NCBI GenBank assembly: GCA_009785605.1
Contig: WQVY01000002.1
Span: forward strand, 1 to 64,000
Length of the DNA: 64,000 nt
From: Defluviitaleaceae bacterium
Lineage (GTDB): Bacteria > Bacillota > Clostridia > Lachnospirales > WQUN01
Direction of reading: 5' to 3'
Shown here: positions 15,879 to 24,767 of the stretch, piece by piece
Layout of the letters: the number at the start of each line of letters is the position of its first letter
Position numbering within the stretch: the first letter of the stretch is position 1
Notes under the pieces: model-generated
What the model was told of the DNA's origin: nothing
What the model saw: the letters and a program-made list of their open reading frames with translations, nothing else
The model's database searches: none
Made by a program: the position numbers and the translations under genes

Positions 15879-17084
15879 ATGAGTATCAGCTATCTAGAAG
15901 ACGCGCAATTATTAGTAAAATGGGTAGAAGCAATGCACCCGATTTTCTACTTCAACGAAATACCGTCGGAGTACGACGGCAAACGTGATGCATATCTAAA
16001 AGCAGTAAGCCACCCCATGGCAAAATGGCATTTCATATTCGAGACAATGAAATACCTCACAGCTATGCATGACGGGCATATGGGAAGCGGGTACTCACTA
16101 TTTGGCCCGGACTCCTCCATGATTGATACAGAAATAATTTATACAAAAAACCGGCTATTTGTATCAAACAACGGAAAACCCGGCGACGAGATAATAGCAA
16201 TTGGCGGCGTACCTGCAACAAAAATTTTAGAAACAGTAAAAATGCTAACCTTTGCCGAAAATATCCACGCCCAAAAGCGCCAATATGAGCGTATGTGTAG
16301 GTTTGTTCAAATATTAGAATATGCCGGCTGCGCAACTACCAACCCTATATCTATCACATTACAAGGTACAGACGAGTATACACAAGAATCTGCTATAATC
16401 GCGCAAAATCAACTCCCTAGCGCTAAAATCAAAAATGACTATATAATCCGCCATGAAGTACGTAATGATATATTCATAATTGACCTGCGAGAATTTACAC
16501 CGCATCAATGTATTGACGATACATGCGAAGAAATAAAAAAAGCAATTAAAAACGGCATAAAAAAATTCATCGTTGATGTACGTGGCAATAGCGGTGGCAA
16601 CAGCAATGTAGGCGAAGCGCTACTTTCGGCTATGGGCATGAAAGCACCCCAATATGGCATGTACGAGGTCGTTAGCGACTATGTTATAGGGCGCTGGGGA
16701 GGCGAAAAGCCAGAAAACGGGACGCGATATCACGCACCCAACCCAGGATGTGCCGTTATAAATGAAAACATACAGCTTGTTGTATTAAATGACCACGACA
16801 CATTTAGCTCAGCCACAATGTTCAGCGTGTGGGTGCAAGACGGCAAACTAGGGACAATAATCGGAAGCCCAAGTATCAACTCCCCAAACTCATACGGTGA
16901 AATGATGTGGTTTATGTTACCGCTTAGCGGACAAGGATTTCCTATCTCTCGCAAAAAGTTTCTACGACCGGACACAAACGCAGACGCTAATGTACTATGG
17001 CCGGATGTTCTCCTAGAGTCCCATGAGGATGCAATGGAACAAGCGCTGGAATTTTTGAGTGATAATCACATACAACCAGTGTGA
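15879..17084 (+). CDS. S41-family peptidase-like protein without signal peptide
   Basis: 401 residues. The C-terminal half has the tail-specific protease fold: KFIVDVRGNSGGN and, after LVVLNDHDTFSSATMFS, the strand pattern in which the serine of FSSA is the expected nucleophile. The N-terminal half is helical, with DGHMG where many S41 proteins have a DGH motif. No signal peptide, lipobox or PDZ domain is apparent, so it is probably cytoplasmic, unlike CtpA-type enzymes. It begins 14 nt after malQ with AAAGGAG in front. Similar proteins are widespread in Clostridia as S41 family peptidases of unknown substrate. Confidence 0.75.
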   Translation: MSISYLEDAQLLVKWVEAMHPIFYFNEIPSEYDGKRDAYLKAVSHPMAKWHFIFETMKYLTAMHDGHMGSGYSLFGPDSSMIDTEIIYTKNRLFVSNNGKPGDEIIAIGGVPATKILETVKMLTFAENIHAQKRQYERMCRFVQILEYAGCATTNPISITLQGTDEYTQESAIIAQNQLPSAKIKNDYIIRHEVRNDIFIIDLREFTPHQCIDDTCEEIKKAIKNGIKKFIVDVRGNSGGNSNVGEALLSAMGMKAPQYGMYEVVSDYVIGRWGGEKPENGTRYHAPNPGCAVINENIQLVVLNDHDTFSSATMFSVWVQDGKLGTIIGSPSINSPNSYGEMMWFMLPLSGQGFPISRKKFLRPDTNADANVLWPDVLLESHEDAMEQALEFLSDNHIQPV

Positions 17085-17122
17085 TAGCTTTGTCAAACTT
17101 CTATTGTATAACCATAACACAT

Positions 17123-17161
17123 GGCCGCCTAAGCACTACGAAAAGTAGTTCCCAGGCGGCC
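17123..17161 (+). terminator. Terminator after the rrf2-malQ-S41 operon
   Basis: GGCCGCCT (17123-17130) pairs with AGGCGGCC (17154-17161), with an inner CACTAC/GTAGT stem and a GAAA loop; CTTATTATT follows. The T tract is weak, but the stem is strong and follows the S41 stop by 38 nt. Confidence 0.6.
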
Positions 17162-17196
17162 CTTATTATTGGATATTACTCATAACGCGAAATTTA

Positions 17197-17225
17197 TTTA
17201 CAACATCATGACACGGGCATATATT
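17197..17225 (+). promoter_or_regulatory. Promoter for the PEGA-uvrC-hprK-dapF operon
   Basis: TTTACA (17197-17202), a 17-nt spacer and TATATT (17220-17225) lie about 35 nt before the PEGA gene. It is the only clear promoter seen before the terminator at 25657. Confidence 0.5.
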
Positions 17226-17260
17226 ATAAAGTGTTATTTTAACTATTAAAGGAGCACACA

Positions 17261-18961
17261 ATGTCAGACAAAAAACCCGGCGATACAAATCCAACACATA
17301 TACCCAACCCCACAAGCAAGCCACCGGCACCCCCACGTCCTACCCCACGCCCATATACCGGTGCTGGCCATGTCCCTAGCTCTAGTGCTAGTACTGGTAG
17401 ACGACCAGTTACTCCGCCCCCGTCAGGCCCAGGCCCAAGGCGCCCAGCCATGCACCCCACAACAGGTGAGCGGCCAAAGCGCCGCATAGCGCCTGACACA
17501 AGGCACCCCAACCCGGAAGGCCGCGCTTTTTTGATCCCGGATAGCCCAGCAGATCACACTGCTTCCCATACCCATAGCCCAAGCCCGCGCCGCCGGGCAC
17601 GCCGCAGGACCCAGTTTGCCGCGTTCAATATCGTTATGATTGTTATAATCGCAGTCATAGGCTTGACTATATTTGCCATGTCATTCCAAAGCATCTTTGC
17701 CGAGGACCGGGGTGCTACTACGGTTACACCTACCCCTACACCCACCGCTACCCCACTCCCGTTAAACACACAACATTTTACCGGCATAATTACCGGTATA
17801 AACGATCAGGCCACCCTTCGCACTATGACCATAAAGGACATTGCCACAAACCACAGCAGGGACTTTTCGTTTTTAGACTCGACATCCCTGGCCAACCGTA
17901 CAGGCATCTCTATACCTTTTTCTACATTAGCAATAGGCAATATGATGGAGGTTGCATACAATCCAGACAATAACGAGCTGTTGGACCTTAGGCAAAGCTT
18001 TACAAGGGATTTCCATTCCCGCACTGGCATACGCATTGATATGGAAAACACATCCATAACCCTTGGCAATGATGTACTTACATTTACAAGCCAGACATTG
18101 GTCTTATATCGCGGTGCACCTGCTCTAATATCCGATATCACAGAAGATGACATTGTTACCATAATCGCTGTAAGCGACGTGATATGGCTAATACAAATAG
18201 AGTCAAGCCACGGCCTTTTACAGGTAACTAGTTCTGGTTCTATTATTAATGGGCGCATAATACTAGACCCCATAGGTACAGGTACACCTCGTATAATGGC
18301 CCTTAACGATATTGGCACCACTGGGTTAACAATGCCCGAAGGCACATATCGTGTAACAGTAGAGGGTACCAACATCGAAACATATATAACAGAGCTGTCT
18401 ATCCATCATGGCGAAACCACAACCCTAGACCTTAGCAATGTTGAGCCGGGCGTAGCCGTGCTAGAGCTGACCGTGACCCCCGCAAATGCCCAAGTCTTCA
18501 TAAATGGCGAACTGATGCAAAACCACCGTGAGCCTATGGAGTTTGATTTTGACGCAAGCCTAACAATACGTGTGGAGCGTGAAGGTTATGTCACCCAAGA
18601 ACGCACAATAGTAATGTCACAAATAACTACGACAGCTACCATAAACCTGGAAGTGGAAATAATTACGGCTATGGTCACAATTATGACATACCCCATTGGT
18701 GCCAATGTCTGGATAAACAATGTACCCGTAGGTCAATCTCCAGTATTAACAGAGCTGACACCGGGAAGTCACGACATCATACTCCAGATGCATGGCTTTA
18801 ATGATTTATTTTCTACTATATATGCACCGCCAGGTGAAAGCGCCCATAACCTAGTCATGACACAAATTATAGAAGAACCACCCCCATACACACCGCCATA
18901 TGAGGAAGCTCCCGGCTACAACTACAATGAAGGCGGTTATGAAGGGGGTGTTGACTACTAA
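17261..18961 (+). CDS. Membrane protein with proline-rich cytoplasmic tail and PEGA domains
   Basis: 566 residues. Residues 1-118 are hydrophilic, rich in Pro, Arg and Gly, and presumably cytoplasmic. One membrane helix spans about 119-141 (FNIVMIVIIAVIGLTIFAM). A Thr/Pro spacer (TVTPTPTPTATPLP) follows, then a beta-rich region and two PEGA domains: LTVTPANAQVFINGE... and VTIMTYPIGANVWINNVPVG, each with the typical GxHxIxxxxxGY-like ending. PEGA modules are surface or peptidoglycan-facing domains in S-layer and envelope proteins. The gene heads the uvrC-hprK operon and its stop overlaps the uvrC start (TAATG). The acidic/aromatic tail is low complexity. Precise function unknown. Confidence 0.75.
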   Translation: MSDKKPGDTNPTHIPNPTSKPPAPPRPTPRPYTGAGHVPSSSASTGRRPVTPPPSGPGPRRPAMHPTTGERPKRRIAPDTRHPNPEGRAFLIPDSPADHTASHTHSPSPRRRARRRTQFAAFNIVMIVIIAVIGLTIFAMSFQSIFAEDRGATTVTPTPTPTATPLPLNTQHFTGIITGINDQATLRTMTIKDIATNHSRDFSFLDSTSLANRTGISIPFSTLAIGNMMEVAYNPDNNELLDLRQSFTRDFHSRTGIRIDMENTSITLGNDVLTFTSQTLVLYRGAPALISDITEDDIVTIIAVSDVIWLIQIESSHGLLQVTSSGSIINGRIILDPIGTGTPRIMALNDIGTTGLTMPEGTYRVTVEGTNIETYITELSIHHGETTTLDLSNVEPGVAVLELTVTPANAQVFINGELMQNHREPMEFDFDASLTIRVEREGYVTQERTIVMSQITTTATINLEVEIITAMVTIMTYPIGANVWINNVPVGQSPVLTELTPGSHDIILQMHGFNDLFSTIYAPPGESAHNLVMTQIIEEPPPYTPPYEEAPGYNYNEGGYEGGVDY

Positions 18962-20820
18962 TGGCCGATACAACCCTATGGGCAAATATCCCACACAAAC
19001 CCGGTATATACATTATGCGGGACGAAAAGGGTGCCATTATTTATGTAGGCAAAGCCATTGACTTGTATAAACGCGTGCGAAGTTACTTTAACGATTCTAA
19101 AGACATAAAAACAAAGCTCTTGGTAACACACATCCATACAATTGACTATGTAGTGACAGACAATGAAATCGAAGCATTCGTATTAGAAAATAATCTAATA
19201 AAACAGCATCAACCCAAGTACAACATCCGTCTAAAGGACGACAAAGCCTACCCATATATAAAAATAACAATAAACGAACGCCTACCCAGGGTTATGTACG
19301 CGAATAAACGAGGCAAAGATAAAGCAAAGTACTTCGGCCCATATGTAGATAAGGGCAGGATGCGGGAAATATTGGACCTAGTACATCGCCTGTGGCCACT
19401 AAGGCGGTGCAGCAAGCGCTTCCCTCAAGACTTTAACAAAGACCGTCCTTGTCTAAACCATCATATAGGCCAATGCAAAGCCCCCTGCAATAAGCTGCTT
19501 AACGAAGATGACTACAATGTTTTTGTTAGTGAGGCAGAGCGGTTTATTCGTGGCAAAACCGGCACGATACTAGAAAGGCTAAAGGCAGAGATGGCTGATG
19601 CCGCCGAGGCTATGGAATATGAACGCGCAGCAGATGTAAGAAACACAATAACCGCGCTAAACATACTAACAGAAAAGCAGAAAGTAGAATCCAGCGGAGA
19701 CGATGCAGATGTATTGGCCCTGGCACGCAACAAGGAAAAAGACGAAGCGCTGGTGCTAATTTTCTTTGTACGCGACGGCAAGCTGTCTGGTAACGAGCGT
19801 TTTATGATGGCAGCCACATCAGCAGAAGAAGACGGGGATATACTAGCTGCCTTTATAAAGCAATTTTATAGCGAAGCAGCTATCATACCCAAGGAACTGC
19901 TGCTGGCAACCAACCCGACAGACAAAAATCTTATAAGCGAATGGTTAACCAACTTGGCTGGCCGCCAGGGCCAGGTAGCTATTAATATCCCACAGCGCGG
20001 CCATAAGCGCGACTTGCTAAAATTGGCCCAGACCAATGTAGAGTTAACAATCACCCAAGCCGAAACTGCTATAAAAAAAGAAGCTGAACGCAACAACAAA
20101 GCTTTAGACGAAATAGCAGAGTCCATTGGCTTACCGGGCCCACTTACCAGGATAGAAGCATATGATATCTCCAACATACAGGGGTATGAATCTGTAGGCT
20201 CGATGATCGTCTTCGAAGATGGTACAGCAAAAAAAAGCGATTACCGTAAATTCAAGCTAAAGGCCGTAGTTGGCCCCGACGATTATGCCGGCATGGAAGA
20301 AATCCTGACCCGGCGGCTGGCACGCTACCAAGCCGAGCATACTGCATTTGCAAAACTCCCAGATATCATTTTTGTAGATGGTGGCAAAGGACAAATCACC
20401 GCCGCTAAAAAAGCGCTAACTGGCTTGGGCATGGATTTGCCGGTAGCTGGCATGGTAAAAGACGACCGCCACCGTACCAGGGGCTTAGTTTTCGAAGGCA
20501 ATGAGGCAGCCCTACCCCGCCATAGCGAAGGGTTTAAGCTAATAACCCGCATACAAGATGAAGTGCACCGTTTTGCACTAGAATACCACCGTAAGCTTAG
20601 AGCTGACAGCCAAGTACGTTCTGTTTTGGATGATATAGGCGGTATTGGCCCTACCCGCCGCAAAGCGCTACTGCGGCATTTTAAAAGTATCGAGGCAATC
20701 ATGGAAGCGGATATAGACTGTCTAACATCCGCACCATCTATGAACAAAGCCAGCGCAGAAGCGGTATATAACTTTTTCCATACCAAGGAGGAGCAGCATG
20801 ACCATACAATTCCTAGCTAA
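18961..20820 (+). CDS. uvrC: UvrABC excinuclease subunit C
   Basis: 619 residues. The N-terminal GIY-YIG nuclease domain has KPGIYIMRDEKGAIIYVGKA, which makes the 3' incision; a Cys-rich segment (CSKRF...CLNHHIGQCKAPC) follows; a UVR helical pair near 200 binds UvrB; the RNase H-like endonuclease domain has RIEAYDISNIQG and IIFVDGGKGQ with its catalytic acids; the C-terminal helix-hairpin-helix pair includes LDDIGGIGPTRRKALLRHF. It makes both incisions in nucleotide excision repair. Position just before hprK is common in Clostridia. Confidence 0.96.
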   Translation: MADTTLWANIPHKPGIYIMRDEKGAIIYVGKAIDLYKRVRSYFNDSKDIKTKLLVTHIHTIDYVVTDNEIEAFVLENNLIKQHQPKYNIRLKDDKAYPYIKITINERLPRVMYANKRGKDKAKYFGPYVDKGRMREILDLVHRLWPLRRCSKRFPQDFNKDRPCLNHHIGQCKAPCNKLLNEDDYNVFVSEAERFIRGKTGTILERLKAEMADAAEAMEYERAADVRNTITALNILTEKQKVESSGDDADVLALARNKEKDEALVLIFFVRDGKLSGNERFMMAATSAEEDGDILAAFIKQFYSEAAIIPKELLLATNPTDKNLISEWLTNLAGRQGQVAINIPQRGHKRDLLKLAQTNVELTITQAETAIKKEAERNNKALDEIAESIGLPGPLTRIEAYDISNIQGYESVGSMIVFEDGTAKKSDYRKFKLKAVVGPDDYAGMEEILTRRLARYQAEHTAFAKLPDIIFVDGGKGQITAAKKALTGLGMDLPVAGMVKDDRHRTRGLVFEGNEAALPRHSEGFKLITRIQDEVHRFALEYHRKLRADSQVRSVLDDIGGIGPTRRKALLRHFKSIEAIMEADIDCLTSAPSMNKASAEAVYNFFHTKEEQHDHTIPS

Positions 20821-20835
20821 AAGTAGGTGCGCTGC

Positions 20836-21819
20836 ATGAGCGGTTTAGCTGCCAGTGGGGCCTTTAACAAGCCCGGCTGTGGGTACTCTGTAGCGTTATC
20901 CAGCATAGTGTCAGAGTTTAATCTAGAAATTATGACCCCTACGGTAGATATATCTTCTAAGATACTTACCCAGGTAAACATCAACCGTCCGGCTTTGCAA
21001 CTAGCAGGATTTTTTGATTATTTCGATGCAGATAGGTTACAAATCATAGGTATGGTAGAGCATACTTATTTGCAAAAATTAAGCATCGAGGCTAGGCAGG
21101 AAAACTTGCGTCGTATATTTAAGCGTGGCATCCCGGCAATAATACATTGTCGCAAGTTAAGCGTCTTCCCAGAAATGCTGGACTACGCCCAGGAGTATGA
21201 TGTCCCAATCCTAACAACAGAGGCTACAACAACGGACTTTGTAGCAGACCTTATAGGCTGGATGAAAACACAGCTGGCCCCGCGCATAACAATGCATGGC
21301 TGCTTGTTGGATATCTACGGCGTTGGCACTCTAATAACAGGCGACAGCGGAGTAGGCAAAAGCGAAACCGCGCTGGAACTTATAAAACGCGGGCATCGCT
21401 TCATAGCGGACGATGCGGTAGAGGTGCGACGTGTGTCTTCTACAACATTGGTAGGCAGTTGCCCCCCCAATATCCGTTATTTCTTGGAGCTAAGGGGCAT
21501 AGGTATAATTGATATATTAAAAATGTTTGGTGTGCAGTCTATAAAGCCCACCCAGTCCATAGACTTGATTATAAACCTAGAGTTATGGGACCAAAGCCGT
21601 ACGTATGACCGCCTTGGCCAAGTAGAAGAGTTTACAGAAATCCTAGGAAACAGCGTTAGCAGCCACTCTATACCTATCCGTCCGGGCCGTAGCTTGGCAA
21701 TTATCTGCGAGTCCGCTGCAATCAACCACCGGCAAAAGAAAATGGGCTACAATGCCGCTGATGCTTTGACTGAGCGTGTTATGAATCTTGTTGCTGGTGG
21801 CGAATATGAGCACATGTAG
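20836..21819 (+). CDS. hprK: HPr kinase/phosphorylase
   Basis: About 327 residues from the ATG at 20836 (TAGGTG 7 nt upstream; GTG at 20827 is the alternative). The C-terminal kinase domain has the unusual Walker A LITGDSGVGKSETALEL, IADDAVEV, and the K/P signature LELRGIGIIDI. The enzyme phosphorylates or dephosphorylates the regulatory serine of HPr/Crh in response to fructose-1,6-bisphosphate and phosphate, controlling carbon catabolite repression. An HPr-like substrate lacking the PTS histidine is encoded four genes downstream. The N-terminus carries about 15 extra residues. Confidence 0.95.
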   Translation: MSGLAASGAFNKPGCGYSVALSSIVSEFNLEIMTPTVDISSKILTQVNINRPALQLAGFFDYFDADRLQIIGMVEHTYLQKLSIEARQENLRRIFKRGIPAIIHCRKLSVFPEMLDYAQEYDVPILTTEATTTDFVADLIGWMKTQLAPRITMHGCLLDIYGVGTLITGDSGVGKSETALELIKRGHRFIADDAVEVRRVSSTTLVGSCPPNIRYFLELRGIGIIDILKMFGVQSIKPTQSIDLIINLELWDQSRTYDRLGQVEEFTEILGNSVSSHSIPIRPGRSLAIICESAAINHRQKKMGYNAADALTERVMNLVAGGEYEHM

Positions 21820-21828
21820 GTTAAAAAT

Positions 21829-22006
21829 GGCGTTGAAGCGTCGCCAAAATAAATAAAGTATTAGGAAATCTTTTTGCCTGTGGCAAAAACCGTAAATTTA
21901 TTTGGGCGTTGAAGCGTCGCCAAAATAAATAAAGTATTAGGAAGTCTTTTTGCCTGTGGCAAAAACCGTAAATTTATTTGGGCGTTGAAGCGTCGCCAAA
22001 ATAAAT
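21829..22006. repeat. 76-bp tandem repeat (2.3 copies) between hprK and murB
   Basis: Copies begin at 21829, 21905 and 21981 with a constant 76-bp period; the first two are complete and differ at one or two positions, the third stops after about 25 bp. Each unit has the tip GGCG-TTGAAGCGT-CGCC and the dyad TTTTTGCC-TGT-GGCAAAAA, so the array can fold into a series of strong hairpins. It lies inside the operon, so it would be transcribed. The tip GCGTTGAAGCGTC also occurs in the palindromic elements at 48456 and 51776. Confidence 0.85.
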
Positions 22007-22033
22007 TTACTGACTAGGAGGCAGCAATAAAAC

Positions 22034-22951
22034 ATGACGGTTTATGACACAATACGCCCCCTACTCCCTGAGGGTATGGTATTTGCTAATGAGCCAATGT
22101 CCCGCCATACATCTTTCAAGATTGGTGGCCCGGCAGAGGTATATGTTACCCCCGAAAACAATCTCCAGATGTCAGAGGTATGGAAAGCCTGCCTACAAGC
22201 AGGTTACCCAATGACGGTACTTGGGGGTGGTTGCAATGTACTGGTAGCAGACAAAGGGATAAAAGGCGTGGTAATTGCCACAAATCGCATGAATCATACA
22301 AGCGTAGCCAATGCTTGTATAACCGCAGGATGCGGTACCAAACTGGCTCGCCTTGCCGATGCTGCTTACAATGCAGGTTTGGCTGGGTTGGAGTTTGTAT
22401 CTGGCATACCGGGGACGGTTGGCGGAGCCGTATTTATGAACGCAGGCGCTTTTGGACACAACATACAAGATGTATGCGAAAGCGCAGAAGTTTTGCTGCC
22501 GGATGGAAACATTGTGTCATACACATGTGAACAAATAAACTTTGGCTACCGTGCAAGCCGCTTCCAAACCGAAAACGCTATTATTACCAGCGCCACGTTT
22601 ATATTAACCCCAAGCAAACCAGAAGAAATAAAGGCCAAAACATTAAAACTTAACACCCACCGCCGCGATTCCCAGCCCCTATGTTACCCAAGTGCCGGGA
22701 GTGCTTTTAAGCGCCCAGCAAAAGAAGGCTTTTATGCCGCAAAGTTAATAGATGACTGTGGCTTAAAGGGCTTTACCATTGGTGGCGCGCAAGTATCCGA
22801 AAAACACGCAGGTTTTATAGTCAATAAAGGCAACGCAACAGCCGCAGATGTACTGGCACTAATGGAAGCCATACGCGAAAAAGTCCACAGCGCATATGGG
22901 ATATGGTTGGAGCCGGAGGTACAGATGCTGGGTGAAGGAGGCATAGGTTAA
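22034..22951 (+). CDS. murB: UDP-N-acetylenolpyruvoylglucosamine reductase
   Basis: 305 residues of the type II MurB family. FAD-binding features are TSFKIGGPAEVYV, VLGGGCNVLVAD and EFVSGIPGTVGGAVFMNAGA. The catalytic serine is in YPSAGSAFKRP and the catalytic glutamate in IWLEPEV. It reduces the enolpyruvyl group to give UDP-N-acetylmuramate in peptidoglycan synthesis. ACTAGGAGG is 11 nt upstream. It follows the tandem hairpin array and precedes rapZ by 3 nt. Confidence 0.95.
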   Translation: MTVYDTIRPLLPEGMVFANEPMSRHTSFKIGGPAEVYVTPENNLQMSEVWKACLQAGYPMTVLGGGCNVLVADKGIKGVVIATNRMNHTSVANACITAGCGTKLARLADAAYNAGLAGLEFVSGIPGTVGGAVFMNAGAFGHNIQDVCESAEVLLPDGNIVSYTCEQINFGYRASRFQTENAIITSATFILTPSKPEEIKAKTLKLNTHRRDSQPLCYPSAGSAFKRPAKEGFYAAKLIDDCGLKGFTIGGAQVSEKHAGFIVNKGNATAADVLALMEAIREKVHSAYGIWLEPEVQMLGEGGIG

Positions 22952-22954
22952 TAT

Positions 22955-23830
22955 ATGCACATTGTAATTGTAACCGGTATGTCCGGCGCGGGTAAAACTA
23001 CTGTGCTAAAAATACTAGAAAACGCGGGCTTCCACTGCGTAGACAATCTTCCCCCAGCGCTGATAGGCAACTTTGCTGACCTGTGCCTTAAGCCAGAAAC
23101 CGGTATAAACCAGGTGGCTTTGGGTATAGACATACGTGGCGGCATCATGTTTGCGGACTTTTTTACGGGGCTTACATGCCTTAAAAACTTAGGATTAACA
23201 TATTCTATCCTGTTTTTGGATGCGTCCAACGATATATTAATAAACCGTTATAAAGAGACCCGTCACTTGCACCCCCTTGCAAAAGACGGCCCCGCAAGCG
23301 TGGGTATAGCCAAGGAACGTGTCATACTAGAAGATGTAAAGCGGCAAGCGTCATATATAGTAGATACCAGCACCCTATTACCCCGCCAGTTAAAAGAAAA
23401 AATCCATGATATATTTTCGGAAGACGCAGTGTTTAACCGTTTTTTGGTGAATATTATATCCTTCGGCTTTAAAAATGGCATGCCTACAGAGGCTGACTTG
23501 GTTTTCGATGTGCGATTCCTACCCAACCCCTATTATGACCATGAGCTTAGGCCTTTATCTGGGTTAGACCCTGCCGTGCGTGACTTTGTAATGCGCCATG
23601 ATATAACCGCACGGTTTATGGAAAGCCTGCTAAATATGCTACACATGCTAATCCCCCACTATATAGCCGAAGGCAAAAATCAGCTAATAGTGGCCATAGG
23701 TTGCACAGGTGGGCGGCATCGCTCTGTAGCGCTGGCAAGCGACTTGCACCGTTCTCTTACCCAGCGCGACCAAGCTGCAGAAGTTGTCCACCGGGATATA
23801 GGCCGGGACGAGTACTTAAAAGAAGGTTGA
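22955..23830 (+). CDS. rapZ: RapZ/YvcJ nucleotide-binding protein
   Basis: 291 residues. Walker A VTGMSGAGKTTVLKIL at the N-terminus, DIRGG, and the C-terminal IGCTGGRHRSVALA and VHRDIGRDE are all family signatures. RapZ links amino-sugar levels to glmS RNA processing in E. coli, and YvcJ binds ATP/GTP and affects competence in Bacillus; the Clostridial role is not defined. It lies in the conserved murB-rapZ-whiA order; yvcK/mgfK, often between rapZ and whiA, is missing here. Confidence 0.93.
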   Translation: MHIVIVTGMSGAGKTTVLKILENAGFHCVDNLPPALIGNFADLCLKPETGINQVALGIDIRGGIMFADFFTGLTCLKNLGLTYSILFLDASNDILINRYKETRHLHPLAKDGPASVGIAKERVILEDVKRQASYIVDTSTLLPRQLKEKIHDIFSEDAVFNRFLVNIISFGFKNGMPTEADLVFDVRFLPNPYYDHELRPLSGLDPAVRDFVMRHDITARFMESLLNMLHMLIPHYIAEGKNQLIVAIGCTGGRHRSVALASDLHRSLTQRDQAAEVVHRDIGRDEYLKEG

Positions 23831-23836
23831 TACAGC

Positions 23837-24451
23837 ATGTCATTTTCATCTAGGGTACGCGAAGAAATTTCTAACATTACCAGCGGCTCTGCACGTCGCG
23901 TGCGCATACGCCAGAGCTTCCTTGACGGGGGGACAATTGCAGACCCTATAAAATCCTACCACCTGACATTTACATTGCCAGCCAAAAAAGCCAAAGCACT
24001 AACTCTTACCCTAGAGAGATATGGGATAAACCCAAAAACATTGGCCAAAAACGACCAAACTGTAGTATATTTAAAAGAAGCAGACGATATATCTGATGTA
24101 CTAAAGCTAATAGGCGCGAGTAAATCGTTATTGGAATTTGAAAGCAAACGCGTAGAAAAAGAACTCCGCAACAATCTTAATAGGCAAGTAAATTGCGAGT
24201 CTGCCAACATAAACAAAATAGTAACCGCCGCCCAAAGCCAAATAGACGCAATTAACTATATAGAAACTGAAGTAGGGCTAAGCTACCTAACAAAGCAACT
24301 GCGTGACGTAGCACATCTTAGGCAAACCTACGACACTGCCAGCCTTACAGAGATTGGTCAAATGCTAACTCCACCGCTAAGCAAATCGGGTGTCAACCAC
24401 CGCTTACGAAAAATATGCGAAATTGCTGAAGACATAAAACGTTTTAGATAA
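23837..24451 (+). CDS. whiA: WhiA-like DNA-binding protein lacking the first LAGLIDADG half
   Basis: 204 residues against about 310 for normal WhiA. The start MSFSSRVREEISNI is the canonical WhiA N-terminus. It then jumps at once to the second homing-endonuclease-like repeat (RQSFLDGGTIADPIKSYHLTF), and continues normally through YLKEADDISDVLKLIGA, RQVNCESANINKIV and the C-terminal helix-turn-helix LTPPLSKSGVNHRLRKI. About 100 residues of the first repeat are therefore absent by an in-frame internal loss. WhiA affects cell division, chromosome segregation and sporulation genes. Flanking genes and the intact frame suggest it is still expressed. Confidence 0.88.
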   Translation: MSFSSRVREEISNITSGSARRVRIRQSFLDGGTIADPIKSYHLTFTLPAKKAKALTLTLERYGINPKTLAKNDQTVVYLKEADDISDVLKLIGASKSLLEFESKRVEKELRNNLNRQVNCESANINKIVTAAQSQIDAINYIETEVGLSYLTKQLRDVAHLRQTYDTASLTEIGQMLTPPLSKSGVNHRLRKICEIAEDIKRFR

Positions 24452-24503
24452 CAAACCTCTAATATAAGCAGTCCAAATCTTAAACGGAAAGAAGGCGAAT
24501 AAA

Positions 24504-24749
24504 TTGTATGAAAAAAATGTAGTAGTGAACTCGTTTTTTGAACCATCGGCAGTGGCAATGCTAGTACAAACAGCAAGTAAATTTAAAAGCCGCATTTCTT
24601 TGGTCATAGACGAGAAAACCGCAAACGCCAAAAGCATCATGGGCATTATTTCTTTAAACATGCAAGAAGGCCAAGCAGTTAAAATAATGGCAGAGGGCGA
24701 AGATGCATCTACAGCCGTAGCAGAGCTGGAAGCTCTTTTTATAAACTAG
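24504..24749 (+). CDS. HPr-like protein without the phospho-histidine (Crh-like)
   Basis: 81 residues. AGAAGG 8 nt before the TTG at 24504 fixes the start; the nearby ATG is out of frame. The segment AMLVQTASKFKS and the regulatory serine loop NAKSIMGIISL (Ser44, equal to Ser46 of HPr) are typical HPr. The active-site loop GLHARPA is replaced by FFEPSAV, so the position of His15 is glutamate. It therefore cannot take phosphate from enzyme I, but HprK could still phosphorylate the serine, as for Bacillus Crh. Its place downstream of rapZ-whiA matches Crh. Likely a catabolite-repression cofactor of CcpA-type regulators. Confidence 0.8.
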   Translation: MYEKNVVVNSFFEPSAVAMLVQTASKFKSRISLVIDEKTANAKSIMGIISLNMQEGQAVKIMAEGEDASTAVAELEALFIN

Positions 24750-24767
24750 GCGGGAAGGGGCGAGCCT

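Noticed and set aside
21829-22006. The 76-bp repeats as a CRISPR array.
   Set aside because: There are no unique spacers; the repeats are directly joined and no cas genes are near.
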